This document shows, piece by piece, positions 10,801 to 17,507 of a stretch of DNA of 59,684 nucleotides. How positions within the stretch are numbered: the stretch's first letter is position 1; the number at the start of each line of letters is the position of its first letter. Source of the DNA: an uncultured Bacteroidales bacterium. Lineage in GTDB: Bacteria; Bacteroidota; Bacteroidia; Bacteroidales; Paludibacteraceae. The position numbers were made by a program, and so were the translations under genes. The stretch covers positions 1-59,684 of the forward strand of contig ONUF01000022.1 of the NCBI GenBank assembly GCA_900321005.1. Reading direction: 5' to 3'. The notes below the pieces were generated by a model. The model saw only the letters and a program-made list of their open reading frames with translations, did no database searches and was not told the origin of the DNA.

Positions 10801-11436
10801 TACGACTTCAAAATGAAGGTGAACTACCCCGCTTGGGTTATGGAGCAGCGTCATAACGACCTGATTGTATTGTTGGATGCCGATTATAATGGCGGTCACG
10901 CATGGAATCGCTTCGAGTGGTTCAAAAACGGAGGCAGGTTACCTGGTTATACCAAACCCTATCTCTATATACCGGAAGGTCTTCTGGTTGGAAACGAGCA
11001 AACTGCCGAATACCATGCTGTGCTCACCGAGACAGATGCCTTGGGCAATGTTATCAGTTCAGCGCCTACCTGTCCGATTGTAGTTAAAGCAGGTCTGCCG
11101 AACTCCCCGACAAATCCCGATAAGGACCATGGTCCATCGAGTGACTATCTATCCGTAACGCCGACCTGTGTTCCGCGCGGAGGTTCCATACACATCCTCT
11201 TCCTCAATGAGAGTAGCAACATCGAGTACCGCATCACCACCGTGGACGGTCAATTCATCTCCAAAGGCGACAATCACGAGCACATAGGAACGTCCTTACC
11301 TGCATCTTTGCCTTCCGTAGAAGGAATGTACATCGTTCAGGTATGGTCGTCGGATAAAGAGTCAAAAGAATCATATAGAGCTATTAAAGTAATCGTAAAA
11401 GACACATGTCCAAACTGCGACAAATCATCGTTCTAA
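4852..11436 (+). CDS. Giant secreted protein with IgGFc-binding-like N-terminal domain
   Basis: A 2194-residue exported protein. Residues 1-23 form a signal peptide ending in VVMQAQ. Roughly residues 30-480 match the IgGFc-binding domain pattern: IDLSGAKICSDRPIAVWSGN, then DQLLPIDRWGSQFIVP. The rest is a long series of modules, each opening with a cysteine and an aromatic cluster (CKDSYTWTF, CSNETPYEWKAGD, CASDTYHWEG, CFNDTVWKWRNKD, CYKEENFEWVRSDG, CKGETYEFGD). The last about 90 residues (VEGMYIVQVWSSD, then KVIVK) resemble a type IX secretion sorting domain, although the protein ends DTCPNCDKSSF. It is therefore probably a surface adhesin or matrix protein. Its own promoter precedes it, and the next gene starts inside its last 31 bases. 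The ligand cannot be deduced. Confidence 0.85.
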   Translation: MRHTRQLLVMIYALCLAVVMQAQTTVSPVTSTEGYDFYATFLPNGTAQRNALDLKLQFLVSSRAVPGHPEITENVVTVQCGTFRYDYHVPVNSTLPIEIKPDLAYWDIANEKEQVEKPLTLGVHIYSKNGVKMTVYALNQIGTDKTTLSLDGSHLLPKQALGHEYIVACNREDNIATEFVIMSTAAGTEAKIQLPDNVKTSLGHTGTITAKFNQAYQIYIVRASADPEKPNNPIDLSGAKICSDRPIAVWSGNQAARFTTDLGNATADHAFDQLLPIDRWGSQFIVPMTGLSTRLNKLDIIAREEGTSVTITSSKGPQTQTLGSGAKWERLVDAYHGQESSFQTLADSVLLVKANKPVEVYLHSSSAVYNLDRNIQYHGDPSMTMISPLEFLTDTAVFTTYANQLKDVDPMSYELVLWAKESAISTLQRNGKVIPASSFKNLPGNVYPGYKYARISIPKAEEGYQIITSKVKGFGGYICGMENGQAVLYPIGYDFQPAEDSLFLSKKYEPKEVHGGEFNAKYPDKANGGGWYLDKVELPNQPTQYDTIFICDSTKLRFPAILHNKWNDIKWEVMRIDPSNKKRTEYTDDGTARQTGTLSNPFLETQFFVLPEKNLAAGRRHPYEDFEVRAILYREPVMCQETNQEKWQKDTLSTIVRTYRSYNDTTWLIRCTNDTKDIVAKDGKYYIKFFKNPGATDWELTEITVGENMTIPTHKYNTVKGCENDSIVTLRVLLCESDVKPTKEFYLCEDELEGIHSELDGFFPNTDFYGTLQTCKDNQQGDGKWSWNSVQRRWDFTDTDTRRTTDCNSEMERWHNTYGATYPRATVGCDRTLTVKLHVLPITTYPYSAVVCKDSYTWTFTVNNDDNPTPRTVVVTRAQYGYGSHDIPYPYTPSGRVPQNFTHHCQRELHILHINFIKANETSPKVVELCQDGAPLVVNKTSDPDIADDEFEWIFDPKEHEPGEYYSEKIECTNSDDCPYYMQYKIIVNRVEMHRDTVVYCYDNGSRVEHKWEGHASFWARDKSKPNEKPKHYNANTPLRIDRPKADKTKDTRVIYELADTIPGNPCHIVYSQTVILLPPYSTSEKGEPISTEQWFEWHNVIWAGERVDTDTVPSGGKQVVVLQEYGQQVPEGWKVTYVKGDNLFALTTTTTTRQYQRDDGSLTTPCDSTVELAVRVADVQREHTYAWVCSNETPYEWKAGDTIIYINLEDHYQIVDGKPQGLPKTIYLEEHRKTVEDPKRTTSPWPVAGIDAYFYRDLTIYPAYVTTEDSAACQDPGKTVVFKGKTFSLDKDTTLVAGNKLKTQPKYWTKPDAGPDEDPLVKVECDSIEGVRLFVRPIYTEAVNKERSTYKHEFYSHDTVSFFTNPRVLFVGRDFMDVHPDIKSLEELKRIAKVDSALVIDETLVPELGDEGSRGGIYHGIQISDGTHALSCDSTTFLDLTIFKTKIIPPIDLGDNGDVLDGSTTDEWKFGGDTTVAREDGTRYHTCPYMTGDYFHFYYDANGNVIGEVDYYDPDDDPNNRRASHDYHYSENNDGTRTYLLIDTVLNADGTQDVYVQHVIVYPTYLVDANVSESLGTVEVCASDTYHWEGHKDVVVSELPLINRQARVEHPLCAKRYENRGICVDSICILELTVFGNANVPQERHHCFNDTVWKWRNKDSIYYDADAPISGQIRDTIRPHDSDEHNCYDVYTLDVIFNPAYGVRPYKGYNNQYHYTYVEPYIYNDVVACYKEENFEWVRSDGKAQDPKKSNLYLYKYDGNKNDVPDNIYPDPDGNLTNKIPDNKVPTDLDFGFHTVRDSLLTVGCFCDSVLTLNYEIIEAMPEQTITRTICKGETYEFGDTTITDPGTYVRFIQEEGKPCKTRTTLYLTVDEKATTVKVDSALVCFGEADIDATYALRYSYKGNHPKSYSVSYKEDAQAIGFVDIEERPINRPESEWKADSVYVLNLPLPRLDTRKDYPTPGEYHASISFKNEVCTGSSLMTYDFKMKVNYPAWVMEQRHNDLIVLLDADYNGGHAWNRFEWFKNGGRLPGYTKPYLYIPEGLLVGNEQTAEYHAVLTETDALGNVISSAPTCPIVVKAGLPNSPTNPDKDHGPSSDYLSVTPTCVPRGGSIHILFLNESSNIEYRITTVDGQFISKGDNHEHIGTSLPASLPSVEGMYIVQVWSSDKESKESYRAIKVIVKDTCPNCDKSSF

Positions 11437-12584
11437 GCCTCTGCCTCGCCTCTGTTGCGACATGGGGGCAGAACCGCTATTCCGCTACATCCAAAGCGGA
11501 GAGAAGCCTCTCGAAAGTGAAAGGTTTCTCCAATAAGGATGCCAATAAGTCCAAGAACGCCCTTGGTCTGCATTCCTCGACCTACACGGGTTCAGGCCAC
11601 TACCTCGGTCTCTCTGTGGACGGAGGTTGGAGCACGTTCCTATCCAATATCCAAGGAGTACAAAGTACGCCTGGCGGATGGACCGCTAGCGGCAAGTTTC
11701 TATACGAGTACCACAATGGTAACTTCTTCCTGCAGACCGGTGTCGGTGTCGGTATCCAACAGGTAACGACACCACTTAAGTCGAGTTCTACGACGGATCG
11801 GGCATCGACGTTCCTCAATGGATACTCGGATCCGGAGTTGGGACGCCAACATCCTATGACCGACCCGTATGACGGTATGAAGTTCCACATGAAGCAAGTA
11901 TTCAGCGACCGCAGCGATATGGCGGAACTCTATTATGCCCAACTGCCCATCAACTTCGGCTATTATATCGCCGGTCAGGGTGGCGTTGGATATGTGATGC
12001 TCGGTGCGCAAGTCAACTATGCCTTCGGCGGTAAGACGCGCTCTAATGCCACCTGTACCTCCCGTGCTGTTTTTGAGAAATATATCGGTATTTTCGAAGA
12101 GATGGACAATCATGGCTTCCGCAAGGATGTACCTATTTCCTCCACAGGAGGCCAGTTGCCGATTCGCCTGGGTAATACCGGTGTCAAAAATCTCGATATC
12201 ATCGGTCATATCGAAGGCGGCTACGAGTTCAACACCTTCGAGGCTATTCAGCAATACCGTACCAGCAAACTCGATAATACGGATTGCCGAATGCGTATCT
12301 CGGCCTTTATAGACATCAGTCTGCCCAATATTGCCCCCAAAGGTGCGAACAAACTCTACGATCTCAACTTCAACGAAGCCGAGAACGATCAGTCAAAGAT
12401 AGAGATACAGCAACGCGGATTGTATGACTTCCATACGTTTAAGATGAGTCATGCCTTTACGACAGATGTCGCTAACGGTAGCAAACTCTGGGTGCGCAAT
12501 TTCACGATCGGAGTACGCTTTACGATTCTCTTTAGTCTACGACCCCAGCAGCGTTGTATCCTTTGTGACCCGTGGCGACACTAA
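11406..12584 (+). CDS. Outer-membrane protein, probably partner of the giant surface protein
   Basis: A 392-residue exported protein with a signal peptide (MSKLRQIIVLSLCLASVATWGQ). It has no named domain that I recognise. The many short amphipathic segments rich in Gly, Tyr and Phe (HYLGLSVDGGWSTFLSNI, FFLQTGVGVGIQQV, LPINFGYYIAGQGGVGYVML, FTIGVRFTILFSL) suggest a beta-barrel. It ends with a CxxC tail (QQRCILCDPWRH), like the unrelated barrel-like protein at 34558. The start overlaps the giant-protein gene by 31 bases and its end overlaps xseA by 13, so it is translationally coupled. A role in export or anchoring of the giant protein is inference from context. Confidence 0.75.
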   Translation: MSKLRQIIVLSLCLASVATWGQNRYSATSKAERSLSKVKGFSNKDANKSKNALGLHSSTYTGSGHYLGLSVDGGWSTFLSNIQGVQSTPGGWTASGKFLYEYHNGNFFLQTGVGVGIQQVTTPLKSSSTTDRASTFLNGYSDPELGRQHPMTDPYDGMKFHMKQVFSDRSDMAELYYAQLPINFGYYIAGQGGVGYVMLGAQVNYAFGGKTRSNATCTSRAVFEKYIGIFEEMDNHGFRKDVPISSTGGQLPIRLGNTGVKNLDIIGHIEGGYEFNTFEAIQQYRTSKLDNTDCRMRISAFIDISLPNIAPKGANKLYDLNFNEAENDQSKIEIQQRGLYDFHTFKMSHAFTTDVANGSKLWVRNFTIGVRFTILFSLRPQQRCILCDPWRH

Positions 12585-13639
12585 CCCTCTCTGAACTATG
12601 CGCCCTGATTGGTGAAGCGCTGGACGATAGTCTGGCTGCTTCCTATTGGGTGAAAGCCGAGATAAGCAGCCTCAGCGAACGCGGGGGGCATATGTATCTG
12701 GACCTCATCGAAGGAAAGTCCGCGAAGATGCGAGCAACCTGTTGGGCCGGAACAAAAGAGCTACTCACTGCCTATTTCGAGTCGGAGACAGGTCAGTCCC
12801 TGCAACCGGGCATGTCGGTGCTTGTGGAAGCGGAGATACAGTACCACGCGGTATATGGGTTGAGTTTGTCCATCATCGGCATCGACCCGAGTTACACGCT
12901 TGGAGACCTCGCGCGGCAACGTCAACAGACGATTGCCCAATTGCAGAAAGACGGACTCTTAGATGCCCAGCAGTTACTGCCCTTACCCACTCTTATCCGT
13001 CGTATTGCCGTCATTTCTTCGCCGAAGGCGGCAGGTTACGAAGACTTCAAGCATCAGTTAGAAGCATCTCCTTATACGTTCCGTCTTTCCCTTTTCGGGG
13101 CTACGATGCAAGGAGAGGGCGCTGCGCCCTCTATCATCGCCGCGTTGGATGAAATCGACAGTCAGGCCTTCGACGCGGTGGTTATCATTCGCGGCGGTGG
13201 AGCGACAGCAGACCTCAGTTGTTTTGACGACTACACCCTCTGCGCCGTGTGTGCGCAATGCGAACTGCCTGTTCTCACCGGAATCGGGCACACGCGCGAT
13301 ATATCGGTATTGGATCTCGTAGCGCACGAAGCGCTCAAGACGCCTACGGCTGTAGCCGAATGGCTTATCCATCGGATGGACGCACAAATGGATCGCCTCG
13401 CGGACCTGTTGGTTCGCTTGCATCGCACAGCCGAACGACAGATTCTCGTTCGCCAACACCGCGTAGAACTCTTAGAGCAACGCCTGACGGCATGCAACCC
13501 GGAGCGAATCTATCAACGCGGCTACAGTCTCTTGACCAAAGATGGAAAAATCATTCGTTCTGTCGCGGAACTGCAACCGGGAGACAGTGTCACTTCGCAT
13601 CTCGCGGATGGCACGGCAGAAATGACAGTCAATGGTTAA
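12572..13639 (+). CDS. xseA: Exodeoxyribonuclease VII large subunit
   Basis: Large subunit of the nuclease that degrades single-stranded DNA to oligonucleotides. It has an N-terminal OB-fold (about 1-100, including SYWVKAEISSLSERGGHMYLDL), then the catalytic domain with IAVISSPKAAGYEDF, VVIIRGGGATADLSCFDD and TGIGHTRDISVLDLVAH. At 355 residues it is shorter than the about 400-450 usual for the family, because the C-terminal coiled-coil region is abbreviated. The start is GTG at 12572; no in-frame ATG lies nearby, and the MATLTLSELC start fits the family. It overlaps the upstream OMP gene by 13 bases and the next gene by 8. No xseB small-subunit gene is adjacent. Confidence 0.92.
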   Translation: MATLTLSELCALIGEALDDSLAASYWVKAEISSLSERGGHMYLDLIEGKSAKMRATCWAGTKELLTAYFESETGQSLQPGMSVLVEAEIQYHAVYGLSLSIIGIDPSYTLGDLARQRQQTIAQLQKDGLLDAQQLLPLPTLIRRIAVISSPKAAGYEDFKHQLEASPYTFRLSLFGATMQGEGAAPSIIAALDEIDSQAFDAVVIIRGGGATADLSCFDDYTLCAVCAQCELPVLTGIGHTRDISVLDLVAHEALKTPTAVAEWLIHRMDAQMDRLADLLVRLHRTAERQILVRQHRVELLEQRLTACNPERIYQRGYSLLTKDGKIIRSVAELQPGDSVTSHLADGTAEMTVNG

Positions 13640-14402
13640 GAAGGACCGACATATTCTGGCCAAAGAGCAACGCATCGGCGCGTTTATTCTCTTCGGTATA
13701 TTCCTGATCATTTGGTTGACCGTGGCTTTGTGGCCTTCGCAGGAACCGGATCTGCAAGCTCCGCAAGAACCCGTCAAACGTACGTGGGAACAGCGCAAGG
13801 ACTCGATGCGGCGTGTCGATTCGTTACGATATGCGCAGTGGTCCAAAGAACGCGAACAGCGCTATGACTCCTTTCGCTTGGCAGACTCGATGCGTCGCGA
13901 CGAATGGAAACGCGAGCGGCAACTGGCCTATGACTCGTTTCGCGTAGCCGACTCTCTCTGGCGCGACTCCGTAGGTTGGCGCTATGCGCGGCATATCAAG
14001 AAAGATACCGTCTTGGATCTCAACCATACGGACACTGCCGAGCTGCAACTCATTCGCGGCATCGGCCGATATACCGCCATGCAGATTATCCGATATAGGG
14101 AGCAGTTAGGCGGGTATATCAGTCCGACCCAACTGACAGACGAAGAGTTTGCCAAACTGCGTTTGGATACCTTATTAAACCATTTCACGGCGGATAGCAA
14201 CGAGGTACAGCAGATTCCTGTTAACAGCAGCTCAGCAGAGCGACTTCAACGTCATCCGTACATCCGCTACCAGCAGGCAAAAGCTGTTTATACACTGCGC
14301 AGAAAGCGCACACGGCTAAACGGCATAGAGGACTTGCAACACCTTCCGGAATTCACGGAAACGGAACTCAAACGCCTCGCTCCTTACCTCTCTTTTGAAT
14401 AA
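13632..14402 (+). CDS. Membrane-anchored helix-hairpin-helix (ComEA-like) protein
   Basis: A 256-residue protein with one membrane segment (about residues 16-34, FILFGIFLIIWLTVALWP) and a charged coiled region with repeats (WEQRKDSMRRVDSLRYAQWSK, split as WEQRKDSMRRVD and SLRYAQWSK; repeated motifs YDSF-R-ADS). Helix-hairpin-helix segments follow: LDLNHTDTAELQLIRGIGRYTAMQIIRYRE and, near the end, NGIEDLQHLPEFTETELKRL (given as key stretches LIRGIG and LQHLPEF). Such proteins bind DNA non-specifically and include the competence receptor ComEA; a comEC gene is at 3446. It is the last gene of the cluster begun at 4852. Its role in DNA uptake is inference. Confidence 0.8.
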   Translation: MVKKDRHILAKEQRIGAFILFGIFLIIWLTVALWPSQEPDLQAPQEPVKRTWEQRKDSMRRVDSLRYAQWSKEREQRYDSFRLADSMRRDEWKRERQLAYDSFRVADSLWRDSVGWRYARHIKKDTVLDLNHTDTAELQLIRGIGRYTAMQIIRYREQLGGYISPTQLTDEEFAKLRLDTLLNHFTADSNEVQQIPVNSSSAERLQRHPYIRYQQAKAVYTLRRKRTRLNGIEDLQHLPEFTETELKRLAPYLSFE

Positions 14403-14416
14403 AAATTCAAAAATAT

Positions 14417-14448
14417 TTGCATAATTCAAAAAAAAGCAGTAATTTTGC
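14417..14448 (+). promoter_or_regulatory. tmRNA promoter
   Basis: TTTG at 14417-14420, 20-base spacer CATAATTCAAAAAAAAGCAG, TAATTTTG at 14441-14448. The spacer is almost identical to that of the tRNA-Cys promoter at 21624 and of a third copy at 24246. Confidence 0.8.
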
Positions 14449-14467
14449 GCTCGCTTTTAGCAATCAA

Positions 14468-14525
14468 GGGGTATAATGCCCCTTCCGGCGGAGGCCGGTT
14501 TCCCCGATTAACGGGGACACCTCCG
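14468..14525 (+). other. Hairpin-rich leader of the tmRNA precursor
   Basis: Between the promoter and the mature tmRNA lie three GC hairpins: GGGG/CCCC (14468-14482), CCGGC/GCCGG (14485-14498) and CCCCG/CGGGG (14502-14515). An alternative outer stem, CGGAGG (14488-14493) with CCTCCG (14520-14525), would enclose the last one. These would be removed when the 5' end is processed. Confidence 0.55.
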
Positions 14526-14918
14526 GGGGCTATTTGGTTTTGACAGCAGGTAGAATGGTTGTGTAAGCACGCCGAGCAATGAGGCAACGCTCGTAAATCT
14601 CGCTTCGAAACATAACTGGCAACAACTATGGTTATGCTCTCGCTGCCTAATCGAAGTATAGTAGATTAGCTTTTTTCGGGCGCAAGGCGCCTGAACGAGA
14701 CATCGCTCCAAGCCGAGTCTGTGGGCTGAAAGGATATAGCGGTGCGGGAATTCACAGAATAGATAGCGCAGGCTGCGATGCGGTATCGAAACTTTAGCAG
14801 CTAAGCCGGTAGTTGGTGGCTTGGGTCTTGCTACCGGACGAAAACGAAGGCCAAGATAAGCGTGTAGAAAGCGGAATTGTTCCTTGTTTGGACGCGGGTT
14901 CGAATCCCGCTAGCTCCA
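14526..14918 (+). ncRNA. ssrA: Transfer-messenger RNA (tmRNA)
   Basis: Rescues stalled ribosomes in trans-translation. The 5' end GGGGCTATTTGGTTTTGACA and the 3' T-arm with acceptor (GGTTCGAATCC, TAGCTCC, then A) pair into a seven-base acceptor stem with a G3-U70 wobble, the alanine identity element. CCA is not encoded. The tag frame starts at GGC 14618-14620 and encodes G-N-N-Y-G-Y-A-L-A-A, stop TAA 14648-14650. The usual Bacteroidales tag is about nine residues (GETNYALAA or close), so this one is slightly longer with an extra GY. SmpB is not encoded nearby. tRNA-Ala follows 7 bases later. Confidence 0.95.
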
Positions 14919-14925
14919 CTAAAAA

Positions 14926-14998
14926 GGGGTATTAGCTCAGTTGGTAGAGCGCAACGTTCGCAATGTTGAGGTCAGGGGTTCGACTCCCCTATGCTCCA
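14926..14998 (+). tRNA. tRNA-Ala, anticodon CGC
   Basis: A complete cloverleaf. Acceptor GGGGTAT pairs with ATGCTCC and contains the G3-U70 alanine identity pair. The anticodon stem CAACG/TGTTG carries loop TTCGCAA, anticodon CGC. The T-arm is AGGGGTTCGACTCCCCT. CCA is not encoded. It lies 7 bases after tmRNA, and a protein start codon follows only 4 bases after its 3' end. Confidence 0.96.
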
Positions 14999-15002
14999 CT
15001 TA

Positions 15003-16133
15003 ATGGCAATAGAAATCAGACAAATCAACACAAAGCGCGAACTGAAACAATTCATTCAGTTCGCTAATGATTTGTATGCCGATTGTCCGTACTATTGCCC
15101 TCCCCTCTTCTTCGATGAGATGAACTGCTTCAACGCGGAGAAAAACCCTGCGTTGGAGGTGTGTGAGTATCAGTTATGGATGGCTTTCCGTGACGGACAA
15201 GCCGTCGGGCGTGTCGCCGGTATCATCAATCATCGAGCCAATGAGAAATGGGGCTACAAGCATGTCCGCTTCGGTTGGTTCGATTTCATTGATGACCTCG
15301 AGGTGAGCCGCGCACTGTTGGATACGGTGGTAGCTTGGGGCAAAGAACGCGGCATGGATGCACTGAATGGTCCGGTAGGATTTACGGATTTCGACCACGA
15401 GGGTCTGTTGCTCGAAGGATACGACCACTTGGCGGTCATGGCTTCGCTCTATAACTATCCGTATTATGTGAAGCATGTGGAGGCATATGGGCTGACCAAA
15501 GAGGTGGACTGGATTGAACTGCAGGTATTCCCGCCCAAGACCTGTCCGGAGCGCATAGAGCGCTTGGCAGAGATGGTCAAGCAACGCTATCATGTACGCA
15601 CGGTCAAAGTGAAAAACTCCCGCGAGGTAGTGAAACGCTTCGGCATCGAGTACATGGACGTGATTGATGCAGCCTATCAGAAGTTGTATAACTTCCAACC
15701 CATGACCGAAAAGCAGAAGAACTACTACAAGGACATGTATTTCCAGTTCCTGAACTTCGATTTCGTGACCCTGGTGGTAAACGAGAACGAGGAACTGGTG
15801 GGCGTCGGTTTGGGCATGCCGGATTTGGCACCGGCGTTACGCAAGTGCGGCGGCAAACTCTTCCCCTTCGGCTGGTATTACCTGCTGCGCGCGCTGAATG
15901 CAAAGAAGATGGACTCCTTCAGTTTCCTGCTTATCGCGGTGCGCCCGGATTATCAGGACAAAGGCATCAATGCACTCTTCTTGCAGGACCAGATACCTAT
16001 CATCAACCGCTACGGGATTCGCAAATTAGAGACCACCAATATGCTGGAGACCAACACCAAAGTGCTGTCGTTCTTCATGCAATTCGACCATAAGCAACAT
16101 AAGCGTCACCGCGCGTACATAAAAGCGATCTAA
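15003..16133 (+). CDS. GNAT-like acetyltransferase family protein, unknown substrate
   Basis: A 376-residue soluble protein, conserved in appearance across Bacteroidales (MAIEIRQINTKRELKQFIQF and the NGPVGFTDFDHEGLLLEGYD core). The C-terminal half has the layout of an N-acetyltransferase fold (ELVGVGLGMPDL, FLLIAVRPDYQDKGINALF), but the substrate is not predictable. The frame could open at 14991, inside tRNA-Ala; I chose the ATG at 15003, which starts 4 bases after the tRNA end. Transcription probably comes from the tmRNA promoter through tRNA-Ala, so RNase processing of the tRNA would leave a nearly leaderless mRNA. The next gene overlaps its stop by one base. Confidence 0.75.
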   Translation: MAIEIRQINTKRELKQFIQFANDLYADCPYYCPPLFFDEMNCFNAEKNPALEVCEYQLWMAFRDGQAVGRVAGIINHRANEKWGYKHVRFGWFDFIDDLEVSRALLDTVVAWGKERGMDALNGPVGFTDFDHEGLLLEGYDHLAVMASLYNYPYYVKHVEAYGLTKEVDWIELQVFPPKTCPERIERLAEMVKQRYHVRTVKVKNSREVVKRFGIEYMDVIDAAYQKLYNFQPMTEKQKNYYKDMYFQFLNFDFVTLVVNENEELVGVGLGMPDLAPALRKCGGKLFPFGWYYLLRALNAKKMDSFSFLLIAVRPDYQDKGINALFLQDQIPIINRYGIRKLETTNMLETNTKVLSFFMQFDHKQHKRHRAYIKAI

Positions 16134-16612
16134 TGAGTAAGGTCTTTAAAATCTTCGGTGCAGCCCTGGAGCGTATGAATACCTACCTGCAGGAGCACGG
16201 AGGTCGCTATTCGGCCGTCCGAGAAAGGGTGTTAGAGCAAGCGTGCTTGTTACCCCAACCCTTCACAGCAGAAAAATTGGAGGAGGCGTGTCAGTCGGAA
16301 AGTATATCGTCGGGAACGATTTATAACTGTTTGAAACTTTTTCTGGATGCCAATATCATCCATGCCACCAAGCGCCAAAAAGGACATCAGGCAACAGAGT
16401 ACGAACTGATTACCGGCAATCCAATCCGAATGCAACGCATATGCCAGAAATGCGGGCGTACTACCAATTTCCGCTCACCGGCCATCGACTATATGATCCG
16501 AGAGCAGAAGACACAGAGTTTTTTCATGCAGCACTATACGCTCTTGATTTATGGCGAATGCCGCAGATGTAAAGTGTTGGAAGCAAAAGCAAAAAAGAAA
16601 GCAAAAGCATGA
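16133..16612 (+). CDS. Fur-family transcriptional regulator lacking the His-rich sensor motif
   Basis: A 159-residue protein with the Fur layout: N-terminal winged helix (RYSAVRERVLEQACLLPQPF, ISSGTIYNCLKLFLDANII) and a C-terminal dimer domain with two zinc CxxC pairs (CQKC, CRRC). The HHHxHxxC stretch that normally precedes the first CxxC and forms the regulatory metal site reads GNPIRMQRICQKCG, so those histidines are missing. The structural zinc site is kept. It therefore may not sense iron or zinc in the usual way. ATG overlaps the stop of the acetyltransferase gene (TAATG), which suggests translational coupling. The C-terminus is a lysine/alanine tail. Confidence 0.85.
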   Translation: MSKVFKIFGAALERMNTYLQEHGGRYSAVRERVLEQACLLPQPFTAEKLEEACQSESISSGTIYNCLKLFLDANIIHATKRQKGHQATEYELITGNPIRMQRICQKCGRTTNFRSPAIDYMIREQKTQSFFMQHYTLLIYGECRRCKVLEAKAKKKAKA

Positions 16613-17295
16613 GTACAATGACTATATATTGGATCATCTTCATCGCTATCGCCTTGGCGAGTTGGCTCGTTTCGTATTCGCTCAAGCGTAAGTTCGAGCA
16701 ATACAGCAAAGAAGCCTTGCCGATGAACGGTCGGGACGTGGCGGCAAAAATGCTGCGCGACCACGGCATCACCGATGTGCAGATTACGCATATCGACGGT
16801 CAACTCACCGATCATTATAATCCCGCTACCAAGACCGTCAATCTGTCGAGAGACGTGTATTACGGCACGAACGTAGCAGCCGCAGCGGTGGCAGCTCATG
16901 AATGCGGTCACGCCGTACAACATGCTACCGCTTATGCGCCGCTGAAGATGCGTTCGGCCTTGGTGCCCGTCGTGTCTTTTGCCAGCAACTGGATGACATG
17001 GATCTTGCTGGCAGGAATGCTGATGATAGAGACCTTCCCGCAGATATTATTGGCAGGAATATGCCTCTTCGCACTGACGACCCTCTTCTCCTTTATCACC
17101 TTACCGGTGGAGGTCAATGCCAGTCAGCGTGCTGTGAACTGGTTGCAAGAATCAGGTCTCACCGATCGCGAGACTACTGAGATGGCGTCCGATGCGCTGC
17201 ATAGCGCCGCCTACACTTATGTGGTAGCAGCCCTCTCGTCACTTGCCACCCTGGTGTATTACATATTGATATTTTTAGGAGGAAATCGCAGATAA
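16609..17295 (+). CDS. Membrane zinc metallopeptidase, YugP-like
   Basis: A 228-residue integral membrane protein with the zinc-binding motif HECGH at residues 97-101 (AAHECGHAVQH), a first membrane helix at about 5-24 and two to three more in the second half (FASNWMTWILLAGMLMI, ILLAGICLFALTTLFSFI, VVAALSSLATLVYYILIFL). This is the neutral zinc metallopeptidase (YugP) family, of unknown substrate, probably cleaving membrane proteins. It overlaps the Fur-like gene by 4 bases and ends 7 bases before tRNA-Arg, so the run from the acetyltransferase to tRNA-Arg is likely one transcription unit. Confidence 0.88.
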   Translation: MSTMTIYWIIFIAIALASWLVSYSLKRKFEQYSKEALPMNGRDVAAKMLRDHGITDVQITHIDGQLTDHYNPATKTVNLSRDVYYGTNVAAAAVAAHECGHAVQHATAYAPLKMRSALVPVVSFASNWMTWILLAGMLMIETFPQILLAGICLFALTTLFSFITLPVEVNASQRAVNWLQESGLTDRETTEMASDALHSAAYTYVVAALSSLATLVYYILIFLGGNRR

Positions 17296-17302
17296 CCTCA
17301 TC

Positions 17303-17376
17303 GGCCCCGTAGCTCAATTGAATAGAGTGTCAGATTCCGGTTCTGAAGGTTCTGGGTTTGAGCCCCAGCGGGGTCA
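17303..17376 (+). tRNA. tRNA-Arg, anticodon CCG
   Basis: A complete cloverleaf: acceptor GGCCCCG with CGGGGTC, anticodon stem TCAGA/TCTGA with loop TTCCGGT (anticodon CCG), T-arm with GGTTTGAGCC. CCA is not encoded. The 3' end of this gene is the first unit of a tandem repeat. Confidence 0.94.
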
Positions 17377-17478
17377 CAGAAGCTCGCACCGCCAGGTGCA
17401 AGGTAGAACCCGCCCAGCGGGGTCACAGAAGCTCGCACCGCCAGGTGCAAGGTAGAACCCGCCCAGCGGGGTCACAGA
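17367..17478. repeat. Tandem 49-base repeat carrying the 3' end of tRNA-Arg
   Basis: The last bases of tRNA-Arg (AGCGGGGTCACAGA) occur three times, at 17367, 17416 and 17465. They are separated by two identical 35-base segments, so the unit is 49 bases and is present twice plus a partial copy. Each unit contains the hairpin GCACC-GCCA-GGTGC. The layout resembles stacked attachment-site duplications at a tRNA 3' end, but no integrase gene is adjacent. Confidence 0.85.
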
Positions 17479-17507
17479 AAGAGCAGTCGCGAAGACTGCT
17501 CTTTTCT
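17478..17507. terminator. Bidirectional terminator after tRNA-Arg
   Basis: Hairpin GAGCAGTC (17481-17488), loop GCGAA, GACTGCTC (17494-17501), flanked by AAA on the left and TTTT on the right. It serves tRNA-Arg from the left and the nuclease gene (stop at 17507-17509) from the right. Confidence 0.8.
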
